Positions 6,817 through 15,311 of a DNA stretch of 34,670 nt are shown here, piece by piece; the stretch's first letter is position 1; every line of letters begins with the position of its first letter. The translations under genes were made by a program, and so were the position numbers. The stretch spans positions 1 to 34,670 of the forward strand of contig JAQTXN010000010.1 of the NCBI GenBank assembly GCA_028688755.1. The letters run 5' to 3'. The stretch comes from Methylococcales bacterium. Lineage in GTDB: Bacteria > Pseudomonadota > Gammaproteobacteria > Methylococcales > Methylomonadaceae. The notes below the pieces were generated by a model. That model saw only the letters and a program-made list of their open reading frames with translations. It was not told the DNA's origin and made no database searches.

Positions 6817-9800
6817 ATGCAACCTTCTTTTATCCATCTTCGAGTTCACACTGAATTTTCGTTAATCGACGGTTTAGTCAAAATCAAACCGTTAGTTAAA
6901 AAATTAACTGAATTACAAATGCCTGCCGTGGCGGTAACTGACCATGTCAACATGTTCGGTCTCGTTAAAATGTACAAAACCGCGACCAGCTCAGGCATCA
7001 AACCGATTGCGGGGGCAGATGTTTTAATTTTCAACTCTGACGAACCTGATAATCCGTATCGCTTAACGTTGCTCGCGCAAAATCACAAAGGTTATGTGAC
7101 GCTAACGGAACTTGTGTCGCAAGCGTATCAAAAAGGACAATCCAAAGACGGTGTGCCGATGATTCGTCGTGAATGGATGGAGCAAAATCATGACGGTTTG
7201 ATTGCCTTATCAGGTGCAATGCAAGGCGATATTGGTCGCGCATTAGTGGCGGATAAAAAAGACGATGCGCTGCATTTTGCAATGTATTGGCAAAATCTGT
7301 TTCCAAACCGATTTTATTTAGAACTCCAGCGCGTTGGAAAACCGAACGAAGAAAGCTACATCGCGGCAGCGATTGATTTAGCCTTCGCTCTGAATTTGCC
7401 CGTCGTGGCAACAAACGATGTCCGTTTTTTAAAACAAGAAGAATTCGCCGCGCATGAAGTGCGAGTTTGTATCAACCAAGGGCGCGTTTTAGACGATGAA
7501 CGTCGCCCAAAAGATTACACCGATCAACAATATCTGCGTAGTTCAGAAGAAATGCAGGCGTTATTTGCCGACATTCCCGAAGCCTTAGAAAACACGGTTG
7601 AAATTGCAAAACGGTGCAGTTTAACGCTGGTATTAGGTAAAAATTATTTGCCTGATTTCCCCACACCAGACGGCATGACGATTAACGATTTGATTATTGC
7701 TGAATCGGAAAAAGGCTTAATCGAACGTTTAAAGCATCATCCTGTTCCCGATGAAAACGCTTACCACGAACGCTTAAAAATCGAACTCGATGTGATTACG
7801 CAAATGGGTTTTTCGGGTTATTTCATGATTGTTGCCGACTTTATTCAATGGGCAAAAAATCACGGCATTCCTGTCGGACCTGGTCGAGGTTCGGGTGCGG
7901 GTTCGCTGGTGGCTTACGCGCTGAAAATTACCGATTTAGACCCGATTGAATTTGAATTACTGTTTGAACGTTTTTTGAATCCTGAACGGGTATCGATGCC
8001 CGATTTTGACATCGACTTTTGCATGGATCGACGCGACGAAGTCATTGATTACGTTGCAGATAATTACGGACGCGACCAAGTTTCACAAATTATCACTTAC
8101 GGTTCGATGGCAGCAAAAGCGGTGATTCGTGACGTAGGGCGCGTTTTAAGTTTGGGTTATGGTTTTGTCGATAGACTCGCCAAAATGATTCCGACTGAAG
8201 TCGGCATTACGCTTTCAGACGCGCTAAAAAACAGCCCCGAAATGCAACAAGCCTACAACGACGAAGAAGATGTCAAAACCTTGATTGATATGGCGTTGAT
8301 TTTAGAAGGCACAGCGCGAAATGCAGGTAAACACGCGGGTGGCGTGGTCATTGCGCCAACGAAATTAACCGATTTTTCACCGCTTTATTGCGACGTTGAT
8401 GGTAGTAATTTAGTCACACAATACGATAAAAGCGATGTGGAATCCGTTGGCTTGGTGAAATTCGACTTTTTGGGTTTGCGGACATTGACGATTATCGATT
8501 GGGCGTTGCAAACCATTGACGCGCAAAATGCCAAAAAAGGCTTGCCGCCTGTCGATATTAGTCAAATTCCGCGTGACGATTTTGCCTCGTATGATTTACT
8601 CAAAAAAGGCTTAACCACTGCCGTATTCCAGTTGGAATCGCGCGGAATGAAAGAGTTAATCAAAAAACTCTTGCCTGACTGTTTCAACGACATCATTGCG
8701 CTCGTGGCATTATTTCGCCCAGGCCCGTTGGAATCTGGGATGGTCGATGATTACGTCAACGTCAAACACAAACGCAAACCTGCCGAATATCCGCATCCGA
8801 TTCTTGAACAAATTTTAGAACCGACCAACGGCGTTATTTTGTATCAAGAACAAGTCATGCAAATCGCGCAGGTGTTATCAGGTTACACGCTCGGTGGCGC
8901 GGATATTTTGCGTCGTGCGATGGGTAAAAAAGACGCTGCCGAAATGGCGAAACAGCGTGATGTGTTTGTCGGTGGTGCGGAAGCTAATGGTGTTGATAAA
9001 GACGTTGCAAATTATATTTTTGATTTAGTCGATAAATTTTCGGGCTACGGTTTCAACAAATCGCATTCTGCGGCTTATGCGCTTGTCGCCTATCAAACAG
9101 CATGGCTCAAAGCGCATTATCCCGCCGCTTTTATGGCAGCGGTACTTTCTGCCGATATGGACAACACCGACAAAATCGTTATCAACATCGAAGAATGTCG
9201 TGCGCTGAATATCAAAATTATTCCACCGTCGATTAACACTTCTGATTTTAAATTTACTGTTGGCGACAACGGCGAATTGATTTACGGTTTAGGTGCGTTG
9301 AAAGGTGCAGGTGAAGCTGCTCTTTTAGATATGATTGAAGAACGCAAAAACCATGGCGTATTTACTGATTTGTATGATTTGTGTAAGCGCGTTGATTTAC
9401 GAAAATTTAATAAACGTGTTTCCGAAGCCTTAATCAAAGCGGGTGCATTAGATGAATTTGGGACAAATCGCGCCGCACATTTAGCCGAATTGCCCACTGC
9501 ATTGCGTGTTGCCGAACACCACGCAAAAATGAAACTCGCAGGGCAAAGCGATTTATTCGGTTTAGGTGGCGGTAGCAATGAAACCGATGAAGAATCTGAA
9601 AATCAAACATATACCGCTGACGTTGCGCCGTGGTCAGATAAAGTTCGTTTTGCAGAAGAAAAAGCCGTTTTAGGTTTATTTTTAACAGGACATCCGATTG
9701 ACCAATACGCCGACGAATTACGACAACTGGTTAAACGAAACCTCGCTACGCGCATTGCGGAAATTGTTCCTGAACGACGAACGAATCATGTCAGAGTAGC

Positions 9801-10275
9801 TGGATTGGCAATTGATATTGGCTCGCGCCAAAACAAACAAGGAAAATCACGCGGTTTTGCAATTTTAGACGACAATTCGGCACGGTTAGAAATTGTTGCC
9901 CATCGTGAAACTTATGAGGAATTTCAAAGCCTTTTCACTTCTGAATACAAAGACAGATTATTGATTGTCGAAGGAAATTTGCTGCTCGATAATTATTTGA
10001 ATGTGCCGATGCTCACGGTCGATAAAATTTATCCGATTGAAAAAGCACGAAGAACATTGCAGCTCACGTTTAAAAATAATGCTCAGTTTGAAAAACTCGC
10101 TGAAATGTTGCAACCTGTGAAAGGCGGTGAAACTGTGGTGCAAGTTGATTATTTTGCAGAGACGGCAAAAGCAACGTTGCGTTTTGGCGATGCGTGGCGC
10201 GTCGAAACCACGGATGAATTGCTGCACGAGTTGAAAATTTGGCTTGGAAAAGCAGCTGTGCGAGTTGGTTATTAA
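6817..10275 (+). CDS. dnaE: DNA polymerase III subunit alpha
   Basis: 1152 residues from the ATG at 6817, close to the E. coli length (1160). This start gives MQPSFIHLRVHTEFSLIDG, the standard opening of DnaE; a TTG nine codons upstream (6790) is less likely. Order: PHP domain (about 1-270), palm and fingers with the catalytic triad D396 and D398 (PDFDIDFC) and D550 (KFDFLGLRT), GPGRGSGAGS near 352, then the beta-clamp-binding region, OB fold and tau-binding tail. It is the replicative polymerase of the holoenzyme. It is monocistronic here: the 80-bp palindromic element precedes it and a terminator hairpin follows. No Shine-Dalgarno motif is obvious before the ATG. Confidence 0.97.
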   Translation: MQPSFIHLRVHTEFSLIDGLVKIKPLVKKLTELQMPAVAVTDHVNMFGLVKMYKTATSSGIKPIAGADVLIFNSDEPDNPYRLTLLAQNHKGYVTLTELVSQAYQKGQSKDGVPMIRREWMEQNHDGLIALSGAMQGDIGRALVADKKDDALHFAMYWQNLFPNRFYLELQRVGKPNEESYIAAAIDLAFALNLPVVATNDVRFLKQEEFAAHEVRVCINQGRVLDDERRPKDYTDQQYLRSSEEMQALFADIPEALENTVEIAKRCSLTLVLGKNYLPDFPTPDGMTINDLIIAESEKGLIERLKHHPVPDENAYHERLKIELDVITQMGFSGYFMIVADFIQWAKNHGIPVGPGRGSGAGSLVAYALKITDLDPIEFELLFERFLNPERVSMPDFDIDFCMDRRDEVIDYVADNYGRDQVSQIITYGSMAAKAVIRDVGRVLSLGYGFVDRLAKMIPTEVGITLSDALKNSPEMQQAYNDEEDVKTLIDMALILEGTARNAGKHAGGVVIAPTKLTDFSPLYCDVDGSNLVTQYDKSDVESVGLVKFDFLGLRTLTIIDWALQTIDAQNAKKGLPPVDISQIPRDDFASYDLLKKGLTTAVFQLESRGMKELIKKLLPDCFNDIIALVALFRPGPLESGMVDDYVNVKHKRKPAEYPHPILEQILEPTNGVILYQEQVMQIAQVLSGYTLGGADILRRAMGKKDAAEMAKQRDVFVGGAEANGVDKDVANYIFDLVDKFSGYGFNKSHSAAYALVAYQTAWLKAHYPAAFMAAVLSADMDNTDKIVINIEECRALNIKIIPPSINTSDFKFTVGDNGELIYGLGALKGAGEAALLDMIEERKNHGVFTDLYDLCKRVDLRKFNKRVSEALIKAGALDEFGTNRAAHLAELPTALRVAEHHAKMKLAGQSDLFGLGGGSNETDEESENQTYTADVAPWSDKVRFAEEKAVLGLFLTGHPIDQYADELRQLVKRNLATRIAEIVPERRTNHVRVAGLAIDIGSRQNKQGKSRGFAILDDNSARLEIVAHRETYEEFQSLFTSEYKDRLLIVEGNLLLDNYLNVPMLTVDKIYPIEKARRTLQLTFKNNAQFEKLAEMLQPVKGGETVVQVDYFAETAKATLRFGDAWRVETTDELLHELKIWLGKAAVRVGY

Positions 10276-10287
10276 AAACGAATGATA

Positions 10288-10327
10288 AATCGCGCTATAG
10301 AACGAAAGCTAAAGCGCGATTCATTTT
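10288..10327. terminator. Bidirectional terminator between dnaE and the convergent membrane-protein gene
   Basis: AATCGCGCT (10288-10296) pairs with AGCGCGATT (10313-10321), a 9-bp GC-rich stem, followed by CATTTTT on the plus strand. On the minus strand a T-rich tract (the revcomp of AAAAACG at 10274-10280) also follows shortly after the stem. Confidence 0.65.
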
Positions 10328-10339
10328 TAATGAAAACGA

Positions 10340-11089
10340 CTATTTACGCACCATAATCCAAGTTTCTTTGGTTGCGTCATCTTCGTTACGATACCAACCT
10401 TGCAACGTTTTCATGTCACTAGACATGGTCAATTCTAAATCGCCATGAACAGATTTACCTTTGCCATTTTTGGGGTGTTCTTGCCATTTCCCTTTAATTA
10501 CATTTCCTTCAAGTAGACCATCTAAAGTCCCACTTTGCGTAACGCTGTCATCATCATCGTATTCATAGTGACCTGTTATTTTGTTTGCAGATTGTTCAAG
10601 GGTGACATCGTTCACAATATCAGATGACCATGTTCCGCTTAGATGGTTTGCAAGTATTGCAACAGGCGCGGGTGTTGTTTCTGGTGCTGGTGTTGATGTT
10701 GATGTAATCGTTGTCACTTCGACACTTTGTGAAGTAGGCGTATTTTCAACAGAAACGGTTTGCTGTTCGAAAGCCGTTGGATAAAGCATTGCAAAACCTG
10801 CCCCCAGTGCGCCAATTAACATAAAGCCCAGTGTTAAACCAACGCCCCAAGTAGACCATTTTTTTTGAACTCGATTGAAATGATCGACACTTTCCCAAGA
10901 ATTATTTTCCCACGCCCATTCCCGACCTTTAAAACCTAAAATGAAAGGCATCACAAGCCCTACAACAGGTACAAAACATAACAAACCTATCCACGTTTTA
11001 TTAGAGATTGCCCATATCCAATTGAGTAAAAATGCGCCCCACGACCAACCTTTTATGCCTTCTGGCAAAACAGCTTTTTCTAATTTCAT
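10340..11089 (-). CDS. Membrane-anchored protein with a beta-rich outer domain, function unknown
   Basis: 249 residues. The N-terminal module (about 1-80: EGIKGWSWGAFLLNWIWAIS, then a WESVDHFNRVQKKW segment) belongs to a widespread small membrane-protein family seen in many gammaproteobacteria, sometimes mislabelled ribonuclease G. Two hydrophobic spans are visible (about 34-56 and 82-104). A Thr/Pro/Ser-rich linker (about 110-145) joins it to a C-terminal domain (about 148-249) with alternating strands and many Gly, Trp and Asp residues, resembling a small beta-barrel or lipocalin-like fold. The linker and outer domain are probably periplasmic. GAGGAATAGAGG precedes the ATG. It is convergent with dnaE and downstream of two small exported-protein genes. 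No function can be assigned. Confidence 0.75.
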   Translation of the reverse strand: MKLEKAVLPEGIKGWSWGAFLLNWIWAISNKTWIGLLCFVPVVGLVMPFILGFKGREWAWENNSWESVDHFNRVQKKWSTWGVGLTLGFMLIGALGAGFAMLYPTAFEQQTVSVENTPTSQSVEVTTITSTSTPAPETTPAPVAILANHLSGTWSSDIVNDVTLEQSANKITGHYEYDDDDSVTQSGTLDGLLEGNVIKGKWQEHPKNGKGKSVHGDLELTMSSDMKTLQGWYRNEDDATKETWIMVRK

Positions 11090-11112
11090 CCTCTATTCCT
11101 CGCTTTAATTAA

Positions 11113-11147
11113 AAAAAATGCCGAGTATCAGAAGTTGACACTCGACA
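11113..11147 (-). terminator. Intrinsic terminator after the 107-residue exported protein gene
   Basis: On the minus strand a 12-bp stem with GU pairs (arms 11136-11147 and 11119-11130, 5-nt loop) is followed by a run of eight T (11118-11111). This fits a strong rho-independent terminator for the gene ending at 11177. Confidence 0.75.
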
Positions 11148-11176
11148 TTGAAAATCGTTAGAAGACCAAATACTAA

Positions 11177-11497
11177 CTAGCCTGCCCAGTCTGCATATTT
11201 TTCACAAGTTTTGTTCGTTGATGCACCTTTTGCGGTGTCTGCAAATTTACCTAAACTGCCTTTGAAATCCTCTGGCGTTTCATTCCACATACATTCACAA
11301 AATGCTTCTGCTTTTGATTGACCTGGAATCGGACTTTTTTCTTCGCCACCTTCCCATTTGTTTGCGGCATAAGTTAAGCAACCAAGATATTGTTTATCAA
11401 GAACAGGAACATCGTTGTAATCGCCTTTAGCGAAAGCGATGTTTGATGCGAAAAGTAAAGGTAACGTTAAAGCAGAAATTTTTAACAAATTTTTCAT
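11177..11497 (-). CDS. Small exported protein with four cysteines, function unknown
   Basis: 106 residues from the ATG at 11497; GAGG lies 9 nt upstream, which favours this start over a TTG five codons earlier. MKNLLKISALTLPLLFASNIAFA is a typical Sec signal peptide, so the mature protein of about 83 residues is periplasmic or secreted. Four cysteines (in LGCL, FCECM and KTCEK) in an oxidising compartment suggest two disulfides. I do not recognise the family. It is a single gene with a strong terminator behind it. Confidence 0.75.
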   Translation of the reverse strand: MKNLLKISALTLPLLFASNIAFAKGDYNDVPVLDKQYLGCLTYAANKWEGGEEKSPIPGQSKAEAFCECMWNETPEDFKGSLGKFADTAKGASTNKTCEKYADWAG

Positions 11498-11570
11498 AGC
11501 TGTGAACCTCAAAATTTAAAAGACTGACTGGGTTAATAATGATTTAAATATCACTCTTAACGCTTGATGC

Positions 11571-11594
11571 GGGCTTTCAATGTATCGAAAGCCC
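11571..11594. other. Perfect 8-bp hairpin in the gap between two small exported-protein genes
   Basis: GGGCTTTC (11571-11578) and GAAAGCCC (11587-11594) form a perfect stem with an 8-nt loop. No T run follows on either strand, so it is not a classical terminator. It lies 44 nt past the stop of the gene at 11638-11886 and may stabilise the 3' end of its message. Confidence 0.4.
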
Positions 11595-11637
11595 ACAAAG
11601 TGTAATTCAAAGCGTGTTATTCGCAAATGCCCACACC

Positions 11638-11886
11638 TTATTTTTCATCTGTTTTTTCTTTCGGGGCTTCCGAAGGTGCTTGAATTGCTTGCTCTGCTTT
11701 TTGTTTTTCTTCAGCCGCTTTTTGTTGAGCAGCCGCTTTTTTTGCTAAAGCGGCTTTTTGGTCAGCAGCTTGTCTTGCAGCGGTGCTGCCTGTTCCTGTT
11801 GATTCGGCATGGGTTAAAACTGGCGATAAAAACATCGACATCGCAAGCACAGACAACACGATTTTTTGGATTTTGATACCTAACAT
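11638..11886 (-). CDS. Small exported Ala/Lys/Gln-rich protein, function unknown
   Basis: 82 residues from the ATG at 11886, which follows GAGG closely; a GTG two codons upstream is the alternative. The hydrophobic start (MLGIKIQKIVLSVLAMSMFL and on to THA) is a signal peptide. The mature part is low-complexity, rich in Ala, Lys, Gln and Glu, with AAQQKAAEEKQKAEQA-like heptads that would form a charged helix or short coiled coil (about residues 38-66), and ends in an acidic/basic tail. Such proteins often act as periplasmic spacers or envelope-associated helices, but nothing here fixes a function. Confidence 0.65.
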   Translation of the reverse strand: MLGIKIQKIVLSVLAMSMFLSPVLTHAESTGTGSTAARQAADQKAALAKKAAAQQKAAEEKQKAEQAIQAPSEAPKEKTDEK

Positions 11887-12073
11887 AATCACCTCATTAA
11901 AATTAAATAGTTAGCAAAATTGCAGGCGAAGTGTAGCAGCGAATTTGTTTTGTTTCTTCGTTTCGCGGCAAATAAAGCCAAAAAATGTTAGAAAATGCGC
12001 CGTTACGCCTAAATTTTCGTTAAACTAACGCTGAAATTTTAGTCTTTCTTTTTATCACTTTTTAGGATTTTTA

Positions 12074-12916
12074 ATGAATTCAAATGAATGGTTCACCGAG
12101 AAAATGTTGTCAACTGGCACCGCATTTTCACTCAAAATCAACTCAAAACTTCACGAAGAACAATCAGATTTTCAACATTTAGAAATTTACGACACCGAAA
12201 CGTTCGGTAAATTGATGGTGATTGATGGTTGCACGATGGTTTCAACCCGCGATAACTTTTTTTATCACGAAATGATGAGCCACCCTGCCCTGTTTTTACA
12301 TCCCAATCCAAAACGTGTTTGGATTATCGGCGGTGGCGATTGCGGCACATTGCGCGAAGTTTTAAAACATAAAAATGTTGAAGAAGCCGTGCAAATCGAC
12401 ATCGACGAACGTGTAACACGTTTGGCTGAAATTTATTTCCCTGAATTATGCGAATCAAATGGCGATTCACGCGCCGATTTGAAATTTATCGATGGTATTA
12501 AATGGCTCAAAGATGCCGCGCCGAATTCAGTCGATTTAATCATCGTTGACAGCACTGACCCTGTGGGCGTAGCTGAAGGTTTATTTGGCGAAGCATTTTA
12601 CCGTGATTGCGTGGCGTGTTTGGCTGAAGACGGTATGTTGATTCAACAAAGTGAATCCGCGTTATTGCATTTAGATTTAATCAAAGATATGCGAGCAGCA
12701 ATGAATACCGCAGGTTTCGCGCATCAACAAACGTTGTTTTTCCCGCAATGTATTTATCCATCAGGCTGGTGGAGTGCGACGATTGCAAGTAAAAAAGCCT
12801 TAACTTTCCGTGCAAACGACTGTGCAAATAAAGACTTTGAAACCGTTTATTACAATCTTGACATTCACAACGCGGCAATGGCGCAACCTGAATTTTTCAA
12901 AAAGGCGTTTGCGTAA
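12074..12916 (+). CDS. speE: Spermidine synthase (polyamine aminopropyltransferase)
   Basis: 280 residues, normal for the family. It transfers the aminopropyl group of decarboxylated S-adenosylmethionine to putrescine, in the cytoplasm. Visible: the N-terminal strand domain with FGKLMVIDG (44-52), the substrate-binding DNFFYHEMM (60-68), the nucleotide-binding GGGDCGTLREV (86-96), acidic QIDIDERV (107-114), and the catalytic Asp159 in VDSTDP. AGGA lies 8 nt before the ATG. A MarR-type regulator starts 3 nt after its stop and is surely co-transcribed. No speD (decarboxylase) is in the window. Confidence 0.95.
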   Translation: MNSNEWFTEKMLSTGTAFSLKINSKLHEEQSDFQHLEIYDTETFGKLMVIDGCTMVSTRDNFFYHEMMSHPALFLHPNPKRVWIIGGGDCGTLREVLKHKNVEEAVQIDIDERVTRLAEIYFPELCESNGDSRADLKFIDGIKWLKDAAPNSVDLIIVDSTDPVGVAEGLFGEAFYRDCVACLAEDGMLIQQSESALLHLDLIKDMRAAMNTAGFAHQQTLFFPQCIYPSGWWSATIASKKALTFRANDCANKDFETVYYNLDIHNAAMAQPEFFKKAFA

Positions 12917-12919
12917 TCG

Positions 12920-13483
12920 ATGCAGAATTTATCTACTTTTAAATTGATTGAACGCATCAGCACGATTGTTCGTGCTGAAGAACGCAAAAAATACGCGGCG
13001 TTAGGTTTGCAACCCATTCATATTCAAGTTCTTGATTATTTAAGCGCTTGCAACAGTTACAGCAACACCGCCGTTGGCATTACGGAGTATTTTGGTTTGA
13101 CCAAAGGCACGGTATCACAAACGTTGCAAGTTTTAGAACGCAAAGGGTATCTCGAAAAAGAAATTGACGATGAAGATGCACGAGTCACGCATTTATTGTT
13201 GTCAAAAAACGGCGAAAAATTGCTTGAAGAAGCGAATCACGATGATATTTTCGAGCAAGCACAACAAGCTGTTTTATCGAAGCAATACGCAAGTTTGGAC
13301 GATGCGTTGAAAATGACCCTTTTTACCTTGCAAAAAGGTTGTGATGTGAAAAGTTTTGGCGCGTGCGATTCGTGCATCAATTTCAATGTTGCCGACAATC
13401 ACTACATTTGCACTGAAACAAATTTGCCTGTGTGGCAAATTGAAACCCACAAAATTTGCCGCGAACACCGATTTGCGGCGTAA
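12920..13483 (+). CDS. MarR-family regulator with a C-terminal cysteine cluster
   Basis: 187 residues. The MarR winged helix fills about residues 20-110 (GITEYFGLTKGTVSQTLQVL as recognition region; EIDDEDARVTHLLLSKNG as wing). Beyond the normal end of a MarR protein lies an extra segment with Cys141, 149, 152, 164 and 180 (spacing C-x7-C-x2-C-x11-C-x15-C) plus His178 and His183, suited to bind zinc or an iron-sulfur cluster. It starts 3 nt after speE and is followed 16 nt later by ubiK, so it rides in the speE-ubiK-comM transcript. A metal- or redox-responsive repressor is inference; the target is unknown. Confidence 0.85.
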   Translation: MQNLSTFKLIERISTIVRAEERKKYAALGLQPIHIQVLDYLSACNSYSNTAVGITEYFGLTKGTVSQTLQVLERKGYLEKEIDDEDARVTHLLLSKNGEKLLEEANHDDIFEQAQQAVLSKQYASLDDALKMTLFTLQKGCDVKSFGACDSCINFNVADNHYICTETNLPVWQIETHKICREHRFAA

Positions 13484-13499
13484 CTTTTTAGAGAAATTT

Positions 13500-13748
13500 A
13501 TGTTTGATACCAAAACAATTGACGATATGGCAAGTAAATTGGCTGGCGTTTTGCCACCTGCGTTGCATACCGTGAAAGAAGATTTAGAAAAAACCTTTAA
13601 AGCGATTCTGCAAAGTGCTTTAGGCAAAATGGATTTAGTGACGCGCGAAGAATTTGAAGTGCAAAAATTGGTACTGGCAAAAACGCGTGCGAATTTAGAA
13701 GCTCTTGAAAAACGTATTGAAGCCTTAGAACCACAAAAAGCTGAGTAA
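13500..13748 (+). CDS. ubiK: Ubiquinone biosynthesis accessory factor UbiK
   Basis: 82 residues from the ATG at 13500; a longer in-frame opening from 13356 lies wholly within the regulator gene and is not used. The protein has the BMFP (YqiC) layout: an amphipathic N-terminal helix (DDMASKLAGVLPPAL) and a C-terminal coiled coil (LAKTRANLEALEKRIEAL). UbiK binds UbiJ and helps the Ubi complex work under oxygen. Being directly ahead of comM, as in many gammaproteobacteria, supports the call. Confidence 0.88.
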   Translation: MFDTKTIDDMASKLAGVLPPALHTVKEDLEKTFKAILQSALGKMDLVTREEFEVQKLVLAKTRANLEALEKRIEALEPQKAE

Positions 13749-13753
13749 ATCCA

Positions 13754-15262
13754 ATGGGATTAGCCGTCCTATATTCTCGCGCACGTTCTGGGATTGATGC
13801 GCCACTTGTCACGGTTGAAGTTCATGTTGCAAATGGGCTACCCGCGTTAAATATCGTCGGTTTGCCCGAAACTGCCGTGAAAGAAAGCAAAGACCGTGTG
13901 CGTGGCGCGATTCAAAATTGTCGTTTTGATTTTCCCGCCCAACGCATTACGGTCAATCTTGCGCCTGCTGATTTGCCCAAAGATGGTGGACGTTTTGATT
14001 TAGCTATTGCGCTCGGAATTTTGGCGGCAAGTGGTCAAATTTCAAGTAAAAATTTAGACCAATTTGAATGCGTCGGTGAATTATCGCTTGGTGGTGAATT
14101 GCGCTCGATTCAAGGCGTGTTACCGATTGCAATTGCGGCGCGAGATTGCAAACGACAGCTCATTTTGCCCAAAGAGAATACCGCTGAAGCGGCACTCGTT
14201 AAAAATGTTGAAATTATTCCAGCTGCACATTTACTTGAAGTTTGCGCTCATTTGAATGGGCGCGGATTGATTCAAACCACGTTTCAACAACCACAACCGA
14301 CTGAATTAAAACACGATGTCGATTTCTCCGATGTTCACGGGCAATATCATGTTAAACGCGCCTTTGAAATTGCGGCGGCAGGCGCACACAATTTACTGAT
14401 GCTCGGACCTCCAGGGACGGGAAAGTCAATGCTTGCATGTCGAATGCCCACGATTTTACCGTCACTCACCGAAGAACAAGCCCAGGAAACCGCCGCGATT
14501 GCATCGATTAGCGACCAAGGTTTAGACGTGGCGAATTGGTTGCGTCCGCCTTATCGTGCGCCGCATCATACGGCTTCGGCGGCGGCATTGGTTGGCGGTG
14601 GTAGTAATCCTAAACCTGGTGAAATTTCCCTTTCTCATCACGGCGCATTGTTTTTAGACGAATTGCCCGAATTTGACCGCAAAGTGTTAGAAGTGTTGCG
14701 CGAACCGCTTGAAACGGGTCATATCACAATTTCCAGAGCTGCTCGGCAAGTCGATTTCCCTGCGCGTTTTCAACTCATTGCCGCCATGAATCCGTGTCCG
14801 TGCGGTTATTTAGGCGATGCGTCGGGGCGTTGTCATTGCACGTCAGAACAAGTCACCCGTTATCGTGCGAAAATTTCAGGGCCTCTTTTAGATAGAATTG
14901 ATATGCACCTTGAAGTCCCGCGCGTGCCGCATGACGTATTGCGTAAAGGTTCACCCGATGGTGAAGAATCGAGCGCAATCATTCGAGCGCGTGTGATTGC
15001 TGCGCGAAACTTGGCGTTAGCGCGAGCAGGTAAAGCGAATGCGTTATTGTCAGCAAAAGAAGTGAAGCAACTTTGCGTTTTATCCGAAGCAAGCCACCGT
15101 TTGCTTGACCAAGCAATGGAACGTTTTGGTTTATCAAATCGCGCGTATCATCGAATTTTAAAATTAGCGCGAACGATTGCGGATTTAGCGAACTCATCTG
15201 ACATTGAAATTCAACATTTAAGCGAAGCGATTGGTTATCGAAAACTCGATAGACAAAATTAA
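13754..15262 (+). CDS. comM: ComM/YifB-family AAA+ branch-migration helicase (Mg-chelatase-like)
   Basis: 502 residues, full length. An N-terminal Lon-like (ChlI) domain (about 1-170: VHVANGLPALNIVGLPETAV) is followed by the AAA+ core with Walker A GPPGTGKS at 218-225 and Walker B GALFLDELPEF at 297-307. A small cysteine group follows (C348, C350, C360, C362), then the C-terminal Mg-chelatase subdomain ending near LSEAIGYRKLDR. ComM promotes branch migration during natural transformation; the gene is also kept in species not known to be competent. It starts 5 nt after ubiK and is followed by a hairpin. Confidence 0.93.
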   Translation: MGLAVLYSRARSGIDAPLVTVEVHVANGLPALNIVGLPETAVKESKDRVRGAIQNCRFDFPAQRITVNLAPADLPKDGGRFDLAIALGILAASGQISSKNLDQFECVGELSLGGELRSIQGVLPIAIAARDCKRQLILPKENTAEAALVKNVEIIPAAHLLEVCAHLNGRGLIQTTFQQPQPTELKHDVDFSDVHGQYHVKRAFEIAAAGAHNLLMLGPPGTGKSMLACRMPTILPSLTEEQAQETAAIASISDQGLDVANWLRPPYRAPHHTASAAALVGGGSNPKPGEISLSHHGALFLDELPEFDRKVLEVLREPLETGHITISRAARQVDFPARFQLIAAMNPCPCGYLGDASGRCHCTSEQVTRYRAKISGPLLDRIDMHLEVPRVPHDVLRKGSPDGEESSAIIRARVIAARNLALARAGKANALLSAKEVKQLCVLSEASHRLLDQAMERFGLSNRAYHRILKLARTIADLANSSDIEIQHLSEAIGYRKLDRQN

Positions 15263-15267
15263 CGATT

Positions 15268-15292
15268 GCGCGTTATCAAATAAAGAACGCGC
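15268..15292. terminator. Hairpin between convergent comM and the SufR-like regulator
   Basis: GCGCGTT (15268-15274) and AACGCGC (15286-15292) form a perfect 7-bp stem. The tracts after it are only moderately T-rich on either strand, so termination may be partial. Confidence 0.45.
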
Positions 15293-15311
15293 CTCTTCTG
15301 CTTTGAAATGT

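Noticed and set aside
13356..13499. 48-residue N-terminal extension of ubiK
   Set aside because: It overlaps the MarR gene in another frame, and UbiK proteins start at the MFD motif.
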